A stretch of DNA of 64,000 nt from contig CAZAZQ010000008.1 of the NCBI GenBank assembly GCA_964489705.1, positions 1-64,000 of the forward strand. The letters run 5' to 3'. The position numbers and the translations under genes are program-made. The notes beneath the pieces are model-generated. The model worked only from the letters and a program-made list of their open reading frames with translations. It was not told the DNA's origin and made no database searches. This document shows, one piece after another, positions 14,057 to 21,870 of the stretch; positions within the stretch are counted from its first letter, which is position 1; the number at the start of each line of letters is the position of its first letter. The DNA comes from CAZAZQ01 sp964489705. GTDB taxonomy: Bacteria; Zixibacteria; MSB-5A5; GN15; FEB-12.

Positions 14057-16582
14057 ATGTTGTGGGTGAATAAAAAGAAGCGGCGCGAGCGGGTGCTGGA
14101 ATTGGAAAAGCGGTTCCGCTGGAAGCTGGAAAATTTACGACACCTGCTGCGTTTGAACAGCTACCTGATGGAAGTGCTCTCCGATGTGCAATCGTTCGTC
14201 GGTGAGCGGGTTCCCAACGACGACTACACCTACCACCAGATATCCGATCTCGTGGAGGGGGTGGCGCTGATGATAGAGTGCCTCGACAATCTGACCGACG
14301 GCGAGTTCCATGAGTTGTATTATCGGCACCGGCAGATCAGCGGGAAAATCCAGTTTCTCCTGATGCAGAACAAAACCAAGGGGGAGCCGGTCTTTGTCCG
14401 TTCGCTTGATGAGGTTTCCCGGAGCGACATCAACGAAGTGGGCGGAAAGGCGGCTCACCTTGGCGAGCTGAGAAAAGTTCTTCCCGACCATGTCCCTCCC
14501 GGCTTCGTCGTCACCACCTCGGCGTACCACCGCCTATTGAACGAAAACAACCTCGACGGTCAAATCCGCGCCTTGTATGCCACTATCGAGACGGACGACC
14601 TGCCGCACGTCAAGGAAGTCTGTGCGGAGATAAAACGTTACGTGGAGAACAGCCTTATTCCCGAACCGGTCATGGAGGAAATCGAAAAGCACCTTGGAGA
14701 AACCTGTCCGCAGCAGGGATGTACCTGGGCGGTACGCTCCAGCGCCGTCGGAGAGGACGGTTCTCTCTCTTTTGCCGGGCAGTTCGAGAGCATTCTCAAC
14801 GTTCCCCCACCCAAAGTGGCAAATGCGTATGTGAAAGTTCTCGCCAGCCGGTTCAATCCACATGCCGTATTGTACCGCCTCGAGCACAACATCACCGAAG
14901 CGGAAAGCTCCATGGCGGTGCTGTTCATTCCGATTATCCGGGCGGCGGTGTCGGGAGTCATTTACACCGTCGACCCGCACCATCCGGAGAGCAACCGGAT
15001 GGTCATCTCTGCCGTTCCCGGTTTGGCGGCGGAGCTGGTCGGCGGTTCGGCGCAAGCCGACTCGTTTTACCTCAATCGGGAGAGCTTGACAATCGAAGAG
15101 CATAAAACTGCGGCGAAAAAGACAAAGCTTGTCACAGCCGAGGAAGGGCTTGCCCAACAGGAAATACCCCAAGACCGGCAAACCGAGCTTTCTCTGACTT
15201 CTCGGCAGGCGGCTGAGTTGGGGAAATTGGCGCTGAAAATTGAAGATTACTTCGGTACTGCCAGCGACATTGAATGGGCAATTGACGAGCAGGGGAAGTG
15301 CTGGATTTTACAATCCCGCCCTTTGAAACTGCGTCGACAAGAGAGAATCGATTCCGATATTCCCCAGGACAGCAAACTGCTGGCGGAAGGCGGGGTGACC
15401 ATTTACCCGGGACGGGCGCAAGGACGCTTGCAATACCTCCCCACCCTCGACCAGCTCAATAAAGTCGAGCCGGGAGTCATTTTGTTGGTGCGGGATGCGC
15501 TGCCGCAGATCGTTTCCGTCTTCCCGCGCTTGGCAGGCTTGATTACCGAAGTAGGGCATCCCACCGGTCATGCCGCTACCTTGGCGCGCGAATACAACCT
15601 GCCGACCATTTTCAACCTCCCCAACGCCTGCGAGGAACTCAAAGAGGTCAGCGAGGTCGGCTTGGATGCTTCCCGGCGGCGCGTCTATGCGGGGCTGCCG
15701 TGGCCCGACCTGCCGCAAAAGAGCGTCCGCAGGGAAAAGTCTGCTGCTAAAAAGGAAGGCACCTTGGACGAGTTGCTTTTCCGGTTGAATTTGGTGGACA
15801 CGGCGGCGGGGAATTTTTCGCCCGAAGGGTGTCAATCGCTGCACGACATGATTCGCTTCATCCATGAGAAAGCGGTGACCGCGCTTTTTGATATCGGAGA
15901 CGACCAAGTCAAAAATCTGAAAGAAAATCTCCTCCTGTTGGATACCCCTATCCCGCTGCACCTGACGGTGCTCGATATCGGCAGAGCTATCGAGGAACGA
16001 CTTATCCGTAAGAAGAAAATCCCGCCGGAAGGGATTCAATCCATTCCCTTCCGGGCGTTGTGGCGAGGGATTCGTCATCCCGACCTTCGCTGGGCGGGAC
16101 GCCAGAGCGTGAGCCTGTCGGGATTGGCGTCGGTAGTCATGTCTTCCATGAATGAGGAAATCCAAGCCGCCCGGCAACTGGGAGCCCGGAATTATCTTAT
16201 CGTCAGCCGTGACTATCTCAATTTCAACGCCCGCCTGGCGTATCACTATTCTATGATAGATGCTTTGGTGTGCGAACGGTGTGTCAACAATTACATCAGT
16301 TTCCGTTTCCGCGGCGGCGGTGCGGCCCGAGCCCGGCGCGGGCTGCGCGCCAAATTTATTGCGGGAGTGTTGTTGTATGAAGGGTTCTCCGTCGATAGGC
16401 GGGAAGACCTCGTCACGGCGTGGTACAAGGGGTACAACAAAGAAGAGTGCGAAAAGCGGCTGGAGATGCTCGGCATTCTTATGGGCTGCGCCCGCCAGCT
16501 CGATATGCTCTTCGACAGCAAAGCCAAGGTCAAGTTCTACATTGAGCAATTCCTGGAAGGAAACTACCAGGCTTTCCATTAG
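14057..16582 (+). CDS. PEP/pyruvate-binding and phosphohistidine domain protein without PEP barrel
   Basis: An 841-aa relative of PEP synthase and PPDK. After a helical N-terminus (1-110) come the ATP-grasp nucleotide-binding domain (about 125-425: NEVGGKAAHLGELRKV, WAVRSSAVGEDG, GVIYTVDPHHPES, DIEWAIDEQGKCWILQSRPL) and the swivelling phosphohistidine domain (about 440-565) with EVGHPTGHAATLARE, catalytic His505. The usual TIM-barrel that binds PEP/pyruvate is absent. Instead residues 575-841 form a domain I do not recognise, with a very basic Gly/Ala/Arg stretch (RFRGGGAARARRGLRAKF). It may pass phosphate from ATP to an unknown acceptor, comparable in layout to rifampin phosphotransferase, but this is inference. 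Confidence 0.75.
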   Translation: MLWVNKKKRRERVLELEKRFRWKLENLRHLLRLNSYLMEVLSDVQSFVGERVPNDDYTYHQISDLVEGVALMIECLDNLTDGEFHELYYRHRQISGKIQFLLMQNKTKGEPVFVRSLDEVSRSDINEVGGKAAHLGELRKVLPDHVPPGFVVTTSAYHRLLNENNLDGQIRALYATIETDDLPHVKEVCAEIKRYVENSLIPEPVMEEIEKHLGETCPQQGCTWAVRSSAVGEDGSLSFAGQFESILNVPPPKVANAYVKVLASRFNPHAVLYRLEHNITEAESSMAVLFIPIIRAAVSGVIYTVDPHHPESNRMVISAVPGLAAELVGGSAQADSFYLNRESLTIEEHKTAAKKTKLVTAEEGLAQQEIPQDRQTELSLTSRQAAELGKLALKIEDYFGTASDIEWAIDEQGKCWILQSRPLKLRRQERIDSDIPQDSKLLAEGGVTIYPGRAQGRLQYLPTLDQLNKVEPGVILLVRDALPQIVSVFPRLAGLITEVGHPTGHAATLAREYNLPTIFNLPNACEELKEVSEVGLDASRRRVYAGLPWPDLPQKSVRREKSAAKKEGTLDELLFRLNLVDTAAGNFSPEGCQSLHDMIRFIHEKAVTALFDIGDDQVKNLKENLLLLDTPIPLHLTVLDIGRAIEERLIRKKKIPPEGIQSIPFRALWRGIRHPDLRWAGRQSVSLSGLASVVMSSMNEEIQAARQLGARNYLIVSRDYLNFNARLAYHYSMIDALVCERCVNNYISFRFRGGGAARARRGLRAKFIAGVLLYEGFSVDRREDLVTAWYKGYNKEECEKRLEMLGILMGCARQLDMLFDSKAKVKFYIEQFLEGNYQAFH

Positions 16583-16591
16583 GTGTAAGGA

Positions 16592-16615
16592 GGAAAGGTC
16601 TCGAAGAGACCTTCC
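16592..16615 (+). repeat. Hairpin after the PEP-synthase-like gene
   Basis: GGAAAGGTCTC and GAGACCTTCC pair around a short A-rich loop, 9 bp after the stop codon. It is the GGTCTC form of the palindrome family and is placed where a transcript end would be expected, but lacks a T-run. Confidence 0.65.
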
Positions 16616-16626
16616 AATAGTTAAGT

Positions 16627-16696
16627 AAAGTGGCAGGTCTGTCCCAGACCGTGCCCTACCAAGATAAATGTGAGAGAAAGGCGGATCCGTTCCGGA
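16627..16696 (+). repeat. 70-bp dispersed repeat, copy 2
   Basis: Identical over 70 bp to the reverse complement of 4779-4848. Contains the 29-nt hairpin (16632-16660) and ends in GGATCCGTTCCGGA, itself partly palindromic. Confidence 0.9.
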
Positions 16697-16785
16697 TCTT
16701 CATTACGATTTTTCACGCCATGTTGTCGACGCGCCGTCAGGAATCCTTTCCTGACGGTCACCATTCTTCCTTTTTGGCAGGGTCG

Positions 16786-16835
16786 GTCGGGAAGGGGTTC
16801 CCGACCGCGCACACCCTGAGGGTGTTTTACTTTAG
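16786..16835 (+). repeat. C/D palindrome block, copy 2
   Basis: GTCGGGAAGG..TTCCCGAC followed by CACACCCTGAGGGTGTTTTA and CTTTAG. Same order and orientation as 6437-6486. Confidence 0.85.
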
Positions 16836-16841
16836 CAAAGT

Positions 16842-16891
16842 AGCAGCTCTGTACCGGACCATGCCCTACTCGATAAAACACCCTTAGGGTG
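16842..16891 (+). repeat. Degenerate GGTCTG-type module plus CACCCT palindrome
   Basis: AGCAGCTCTGTACCGGACC continues to ATGCCCTACT (16842-16870), a decayed copy of the 29-nt module with both arms altered, and CACCCTTAGGGTG (16879-16891). Confidence 0.65.
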
Positions 16892-17023
16892 CCACCTCAG
16901 GCAGCGAGGCACTCCAAGCAAAATAAAGCACCCGTAGAGTGTGTTGCCGGTGCTTTCCCTCTTTCTTTTCTCTCGAGATTTTCCTATACTTTTGCAGTAT
17001 GAACCAAGTGTGGAGGATAAAGT

Positions 17024-18460
17024 ATGTCGTCTCATATTAACGAAATTTCATCACCGAGCATTGAAAATATATCATTGGGGCAATTACCGGAGCTTCTTAT
17101 CGGTGCCGATACGGTCGTGCCGACGCTGCACGGCTCGCAACGCTACGTCAACTTCGACAACGCCGCCTCAACACCGACTTTTCAACCTATCGCCGACGCC
17201 GTCATGGATTTTCTGAAATGGTATTCCAATGTCCATCGGGGCACCGGCTTCAAATCGCAGCTTTCCAGTTGGGCGTTTGAGCGCTCCCGCGATCTGGTGG
17301 CGGAATTCATCAAAGCCGACCTCGACAAGCAGGTGGTTATCTTTACCATGAATTCCACCGAAGCCATCAACAAACTCTCCCGCCGCTTCCCTCTCAAAGA
17401 AGACGACATCATTCTGACCACTCTTATGGAGCACCACTCCAACGAGCTGCCGTGGCGGCGGGCGGGAAAGGTGGAGCATGTCGGCTTGGAAATCGACGGC
17501 ACCATCTCCAAGTATGACTTCCTGTCCAAGATTACCGCTTTCGGCTCGCGCATCAAGCTGGTGGCGATGAGCGGTGCCTCGAACGTGACGGGGTATATCA
17601 ACGACATTGATTTCTTTGCCGAAAAAGCGCACGAAATCGGAGCGAAAATCTTGGTCGATGCCGCCCAGTTGGCGCCGCACCGTCCTATCGATATGAAGCC
17701 GGATGACCCCAAGCACTGTATCGACTTTCTTGTCTTTTCCGCCCATAAGATGTATGCGCCGTTTGGAGTGGGTATCTTGGTGGGTGACAAAGCCATCTTC
17801 GAGCAAGGTGACCCGGAGACGGTTGGGGGAGGGGTGGTGGATATTGTAACGCTGGAGGATGCCTACTGGACCGACCTGCCGGAAAAAGAAGAAGCCGGCA
17901 CGCCGGATATCGTCGGCGTGGTGGCGCTGGGCAAGGCGATCCGTTTGTTCCAATCGCTGGGTTGGGAAGCGGTTATTCAACATGAAGCCGAACTGACCGC
18001 TTACGCTCTCGAGCAACTGGAAAAAATACCCGCCGTTACCCTCTACGGCGACACCGACCCGAAAAACGCCGCTCAACGGTTGGGGGTTATTTCTTTCAAT
18101 ATTGTCGGCGTTCCTCACGCTTTGGTGGCGGCGATACTCAGTTACGAAGGAGCCATCGGGGTACGGGCGGGGTGTTTTTGCGCCCATACGTATGTGAAGT
18201 CCTTGCTCCATGTTCCCGAGGAAGAATCGAAAGCCATCGAAGAGCAGATTTTGGCGCGCGACCGCTCAAACATTCCCGGGGCGGTGCGAATATCGTTTGG
18301 GTTGTACAACACCAAAGAGGAAATCGACCGGCTCATCGAAATGGTGCGCAAAATCGCCGACGGCGACTACAATAGTGAGGACTATATCCTCAACAAAGAA
18401 AAAGGTGAGTATACCCACAAGAGTTTTCAGTTTGACTTTGAGAAGTATTTTAGGCTATAA
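17024..18460 (+). CDS. Aminotransferase class V, cysteine-desulfurase-like
   Basis: PLP enzyme of 478 aa, close to the SufS/CsdA type that removes sulfur from cysteine, though longer (about 405 is usual). YVNFDNAASTPT is the standard N-terminal motif, LMEHHSNELPWR holds the PLP-stacking His, VDAAQLAPHRPID the PLP-binding Asp, FSAHKMYAPFGVG the Schiff-base Lys242, and VRAGCFCAH the active Cys384 with a second Cys two residues on. A long N-terminal extension (1-40) and C-terminal tail rich in charged residues account for the extra length. GGAGG lies 10 nt before the ATG. No SufBCD or IscU gene is adjacent, so the acceptor is unknown. Confidence 0.85.
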   Translation: MSSHINEISSPSIENISLGQLPELLIGADTVVPTLHGSQRYVNFDNAASTPTFQPIADAVMDFLKWYSNVHRGTGFKSQLSSWAFERSRDLVAEFIKADLDKQVVIFTMNSTEAINKLSRRFPLKEDDIILTTLMEHHSNELPWRRAGKVEHVGLEIDGTISKYDFLSKITAFGSRIKLVAMSGASNVTGYINDIDFFAEKAHEIGAKILVDAAQLAPHRPIDMKPDDPKHCIDFLVFSAHKMYAPFGVGILVGDKAIFEQGDPETVGGGVVDIVTLEDAYWTDLPEKEEAGTPDIVGVVALGKAIRLFQSLGWEAVIQHEAELTAYALEQLEKIPAVTLYGDTDPKNAAQRLGVISFNIVGVPHALVAAILSYEGAIGVRAGCFCAHTYVKSLLHVPEEESKAIEEQILARDRSNIPGAVRISFGLYNTKEEIDRLIEMVRKIADGDYNSEDYILNKEKGEYTHKSFQFDFEKYFRL

Positions 18461-18461
18461 T
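18432..18461 (+). promoter_or_regulatory. Promoter of the AAA/DUF4276 pair inside the upstream gene
   Basis: TTGACT (18432-18437), an 18-bp spacer and TATAAT (18456-18461). It lies in the last codons of the desulfurase gene; the -10 overlaps the stop codon (18458-18460). The ATG at 18469 is 7 nt after the -10 and no ribosome site is present, so the mRNA should be leaderless. Confidence 0.7.
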
Positions 18462-18468
18462 TATTTGT

Positions 18469-19698
18469 ATGAGCAAGTTAAACGAAAAGAAAAAAACCGT
18501 CCCTCGCATTGAAGAGCTAAGGGTTCGGAACTACCGAGCTCTTCGTAATCTCAAACTTACAGACCTTACCCCTTTGACTGCTTTTGTTGGTCCCAACGGA
18601 AGTGGAAAATCAACGATTTTTGACGTATTTGCTTTTTTATCAGAATGTTTCACCGCTGGCTTGCGGCGAGCGTGGGATAAACGGGGAAGATTCAAGGAGC
18701 TTCTTACCCGTGGTGCAGAAGGGGAAGTTGTCATTGAATTGAAATACCGAGAGCGAAAAGACCTACCTCTCCTTACTTATCATCTGGCAATCCATGAGAA
18801 AGACAGAGTTCCCTTTGTAGCTGAGGAGTGGTTGGCATGGCGGAGAGGGGCACGGGGAAAGCCATTTCGTTTTTTGGAATTCAAGGAAGGGCAGGGGCGT
18901 GTTGTCTCTGGTGAGCAACCCGAAGAAAAGGATGAAAGGATAGACGAGCAACTGGACTCTCCCGAAGCTTTGGCTGTCAATACCCTCGGTCAGTTCACAA
19001 AACATCCTCGAGTGAGCGCCCTCCGTCGTTTCATCACTAGTTGGCATCTCTCATACTTCACAGCCGACCATACACGTAAAATTCCCGAGGCAGGCTCTCA
19101 AGAACATTTGTCCCAAACAGGAGATAATCTTCCCAATGTCATTCAATACCTTAACGAACAACATCCTCAACGTTTGGAAGAAATCCTCTCTATACTCAAG
19201 CAACGTGTCCCGCGACTTGACAAGATTCAAACGGAATTTCTTGCCGATGGAAGATTGCTTCTCCAAATAAAAGACGCTCCATTCGATGAGCCTATTTTGG
19301 CAAAGTTTGCTTCGGATGGAACTCTCAAGATGCTTGCCTATCTTACACTCCTCTATGACCCAGATCCTCCCCAGCTCATCGGTATTGAAGAGCCTGAAAA
19401 TCATCTTCATCCCCGCCTCTTGCCCGAGCTTGCAGAAGAATGCCGGAAAGCTTCCGAACATTCTCAAATTTTGGTCACTACTCATTCCCCTTTCTTCGTA
19501 AACGGCTTGCGTCCTGAGGAAGTTTGGTCAATTTACCGAGATAAAAACGGATTCACTCAAGCCCGTAAAGCGTCGGAAATGAAGAGTATTTCAGACCTTA
19601 TAAATGAGGGAGCGAATTTGGGCTACCTTTGGACAGAAGGTTTTTTTGATTCTGGAGATCCTCTTACTAATGCTGGCGAGCCTTTGGAAGAAGAATAA
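18469..19698 (+). CDS. AAA family ATPase (AAA15/21, OLD-like) of a probable defence pair
   Basis: A 409-aa ABC-type ATPase of the family found in overcoming-lysogenization and related phage-defence systems. IEELRVRNYRALRNLKL is the typical start, Walker A GPNGSGKST at 41-49, signature-like FASDGTLKMLAYL near 285, Walker B LIGIEEPENHLHP near 303, and the switch-like TTHSPFFV near 340. The next gene is a DUF4276 protein 18 bp downstream, a combination known from defence-type loci. The gene pair is visibly more AT-rich than its neighbours and carries its own promoter, both signs of transfer. The target or trigger cannot be told from sequence. Confidence 0.85.
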   Translation: MSKLNEKKKTVPRIEELRVRNYRALRNLKLTDLTPLTAFVGPNGSGKSTIFDVFAFLSECFTAGLRRAWDKRGRFKELLTRGAEGEVVIELKYRERKDLPLLTYHLAIHEKDRVPFVAEEWLAWRRGARGKPFRFLEFKEGQGRVVSGEQPEEKDERIDEQLDSPEALAVNTLGQFTKHPRVSALRRFITSWHLSYFTADHTRKIPEAGSQEHLSQTGDNLPNVIQYLNEQHPQRLEEILSILKQRVPRLDKIQTEFLADGRLLLQIKDAPFDEPILAKFASDGTLKMLAYLTLLYDPDPPQLIGIEEPENHLHPRLLPELAEECRKASEHSQILVTTHSPFFVNGLRPEEVWSIYRDKNGFTQARKASEMKSISDLINEGANLGYLWTEGFFDSGDPLTNAGEPLEEE

Positions 19699-19716
19699 GT
19701 TCCGCTTCAAACTAAC

Positions 19717-20352
19717 ATGATGTCTCCAGGAGTAGAACCATTGTTTCTTTCATTTTTCGTTGAGGAGAAGTCAGCGGAAATCACTCTGCGGAATATTATC
19801 CCCAAAATGGTAGGGGGTGAGTGCAAATTCAGAATCCTTTCCTTTCAAGGAAAGTATGATTTGTTGAGTAAACTGCCGCATTACTTAAAAAGCTATCCGA
19901 AATCACTTCCCGACAATTCGTACATAATAGTTTTGATCGACAGAGACAATGATGATTGTCGGTTACTCAAACAGAAGCTCGAAGCTATAGCTAAAGAAAC
20001 GGGACTCTTTACAAAGAGCAATCCTGACCCCCACGGACGTTACCAGGTCATCAACCGAATTGTCATTGAAGAACTCGAAGCTTGGTTTTTTGGTGACATT
20101 GATGCGATTCAAGCAGCATACCCGAGAATTATCTCCCGGAGGCTTGGTAGGAAGCAGCCCTATAGAGATCCCGATGCTATTTCCGGGGGAACATGGGAAG
20201 CTTTAGAGAAAGAACTCAAAAAGGCTGGCTATTACCGTAATGGTATGCCTAAAATTGAAACTGCCCGGAAAATCTCAGAGTATATGCTACCTATACGGAA
20301 TAGATCAAAGAGCTTTCAAGTTTTCATGAATACCTTGAAGGAGTTGTGCTAA
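19717..20352 (+). CDS. DUF4276 protein, partner of AAA ATPase
   Basis: A 211-aa DUF4276 protein, a family thought to have a Toprim-like fold and therefore a possible nuclease. Visible motifs: SFFVEEKSAEITLRNII at the start (the conserved Glu pair), VLIDRDNDDCRLLKQKL (Asp-x-Asp metal site) and EELEAWFFGD. It follows the ATPase gene after 18 bp with no strong ribosome site, so it probably depends on the upstream transcript. Low GC like its partner. Together they are likely a two-gene abortive or nuclease-based defence system; this rests on family association, not on direct proof. Confidence 0.8.
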   Translation: MMSPGVEPLFLSFFVEEKSAEITLRNIIPKMVGGECKFRILSFQGKYDLLSKLPHYLKSYPKSLPDNSYIIVLIDRDNDDCRLLKQKLEAIAKETGLFTKSNPDPHGRYQVINRIVIEELEAWFFGDIDAIQAAYPRIISRRLGRKQPYRDPDAISGGTWEALEKELKKAGYYRNGMPKIETARKISEYMLPIRNRSKSFQVFMNTLKELC

Positions 20353-20425
20353 ACGTTCAAGTTTGATAAAATACAGGTTCAATAAGAAATGTTATTATCG
20401 GATGCTGGTTACGGAGGGAAAAAAG

Positions 20426-20815
20426 ATGGCGATGATACGACGTATCTGGGATGTGACCCTCACCGTCGAAGATCTGCAGAAAGCCGTCGACTTCTATGAA
20501 AACATCCTTGGGCTGCAAAAGAAGTATCAATTCAAAGATTATGCGGGTTTCGACTGCGGAGGGGTTGAAATAGGACTGAAGACGTGGGGCGAGCGCGAAA
20601 ACCCTCGCAAGGGCGAGCCGATGTTCGACCTGTTGGTAGACGATGTCGATGAGATCTATCGCACCCTCAAAGACAAGGGCGTAGAATTCGTCGAGCCGCC
20701 CAAAGATACGCAATGGGGCAGTCGAGCGGCGGCGGTGAGCGACCCTGACGGGCATGTCATCGGCTTGATGCAAATATACTGGGACAAGTATTTCCAAGCC
20801 TGCGCCCCGAAATAA
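20426..20815 (+). CDS. VOC-family (glyoxalase/dioxygenase fold) protein
   Basis: A 129-aa protein of the vicinal-oxygen-chelate superfamily with two beta-alpha-beta-beta-beta modules: IWDVTLTVEDLQKAVDFYENILGL and FDLLVDDVDEIYRTLKDKGVEFVEPP...AAVSDPDGHVIGLMQ. Substrate unknown. ATG 20426 has GGAGGG 9 nt upstream and is preferred to the earlier in-frame start at 20363. The metal-ligand His usually found in the first strand is Asp or absent here (IWDVTLTV), so it may not be a glyoxalase. It lies 70 bp after the defence pair, at higher GC, and is probably separate. Confidence 0.8.
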   Translation: MAMIRRIWDVTLTVEDLQKAVDFYENILGLQKKYQFKDYAGFDCGGVEIGLKTWGERENPRKGEPMFDLLVDDVDEIYRTLKDKGVEFVEPPKDTQWGSRAAAVSDPDGHVIGLMQIYWDKYFQACAPK

Positions 20816-20890
20816 AGGCATCAACGTAACACATCAAGGGTAATTTTTCAAGATAAGCGTGTAATCGTCGTCGGCAAGGGTGGGGCAGGG

Positions 20891-21649
20891 TTATTTTCTT
20901 TCCTGCTCATGCCGGAAGCGGATACCGCCGTTGTGGAACTCAATCAGGCGGCGAGGCTTGTTTTGTGCCGCCGGGTCGACGCATTGATTGGGCGCTCCGG
21001 TACGATTGGGGAAGAGGGCGGTACTGTTGGTCTTTTCCGCACTGTTGCCGTAATAATCAAAAACTTGGGCGGAAATTGCCAAGACGTTTCCCGACATGTT
21101 GGCAATCGTGTTGTCGGTGCAGTCCTCCCAGAAGAAAAACACCTGTGCCACCGTATCTGGGATGCGGCGGTACAAGCCGGGGGCAAGGACAAGTTTGACC
21201 AGGGAAGCGGGACGTTCGAAGTTGTAACAACGCGGCTTGGCTTTGCCGGGACCTAACTTGGCTAATCCCACCGCTTGCCAGACGGTGCGCGGGTAGTTTT
21301 CTTTTTCGGCGGTGTTTATCTGCCGGGCTTTGAAATATTCCCACTCGCAGGAATCGCAAATTTCCCCCGGAAGTACCTCGACAATGTCGAGGTAGGGACT
21401 CTCGAGAGCAAACTTCAAGTCGAAAGCGGCTATCGGCTCGCCGAAGGAGTTGAGAGTAATCGCCAAAGTGTCGGTCGGTTTTCCTTCCCTGACCGTACTC
21501 CGTTGAATGGAGACGACATAGTGTCCGCTGTCGGCAAAAGCGGCGGAAAAATCGGGCGGAGGAAGTGGTTCGCTCTGTTTTTCACTCAGTCCCGCCAGAG
21601 ACCACCAGAAGGCAAGCGGAAGTATGAACGGAAGGACGGCACAGCTCAT
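20891..21649 (-). CDS. Secreted protein of unknown function
   Basis: A 252-aa protein with an N-terminal hydrophobic segment (about 5-20, probable signal peptide) and no known motif. The mature part is beta-rich, reminiscent of the cohesin-like domains of secreted proteins in this kind of genome (SGHYVVSIQRSTVREGKPTDTLAITLNSFGEPIAAFDLKFAL), and contains a CDSCEW cysteine pair and a third Cys near 140. No ribosome site is evident; TACCTT lies 6 nt before the ATG. Convergent with the VOC gene and divergent from ptsI. Confidence 0.6.
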   Translation of the reverse strand: MSCAVLPFILPLAFWWSLAGLSEKQSEPLPPPDFSAAFADSGHYVVSIQRSTVREGKPTDTLAITLNSFGEPIAAFDLKFALESPYLDIVEVLPGEICDSCEWEYFKARQINTAEKENYPRTVWQAVGLAKLGPGKAKPRCYNFERPASLVKLVLAPGLYRRIPDTVAQVFFFWEDCTDNTIANMSGNVLAISAQVFDYYGNSAEKTNSTALFPNRTGAPNQCVDPAAQNKPRRLIEFHNGGIRFRHEQERK

Positions 21650-21807
21650 ATCCCAAAGGTAGCCGGATTAGCCGTGATGTAAAGGATTTCTTTTCTCTTT
21701 CGGGTTCGTTTCCGTTGCCAGTCAACATCTTCGATGCTGCAGCGCGGCTTCCTTTCCGGTCGGATACGCAAAAATGGATAAGAAAAGCAGGCAAAACGAG
21801 ATTACTC

Positions 21808-21837
21808 TTGCCTTAACGGAGGAAGATTCCGTATAAT
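21808..21837 (+). promoter_or_regulatory. Predicted promoter of ptsI
   Basis: TTGCCT (21808-21813), an 18-bp spacer and TATAAT (21832-21837). Leader of about 27 nt with AAGGAG 4 nt before the ATG. Confidence 0.6.
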
Positions 21838-21870
21838 AGTCTGGTTGACTTTTTATGTGCAAGGAGCGTT

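Larger units (their letters stand above)
16583..17023. other. Gap filled with palindromic repeats
   Basis: No gene seen in 441 bp. It holds a GGTCTC hairpin (16592-16615), the 70-bp dispersed repeat (16627-16696), an inverted repeat GTCAGGAATCCTTTCCTGAC (16737-16756), the C/D block (16786-16835), a degenerate GGTCTG-type module (16842-16870) and CACCCTTAGGGTG (16879-16891). The right end has TATACT (16985-16990) as a possible -10 for the cysteine desulfurase gene, without a good -35. Confidence 0.8.

Noticed and set aside
15308..16579. 423-codon minus-strand frame
   Set aside because: Antisense shadow of the PEP-synthase-like gene, with no ribosome site or domain.
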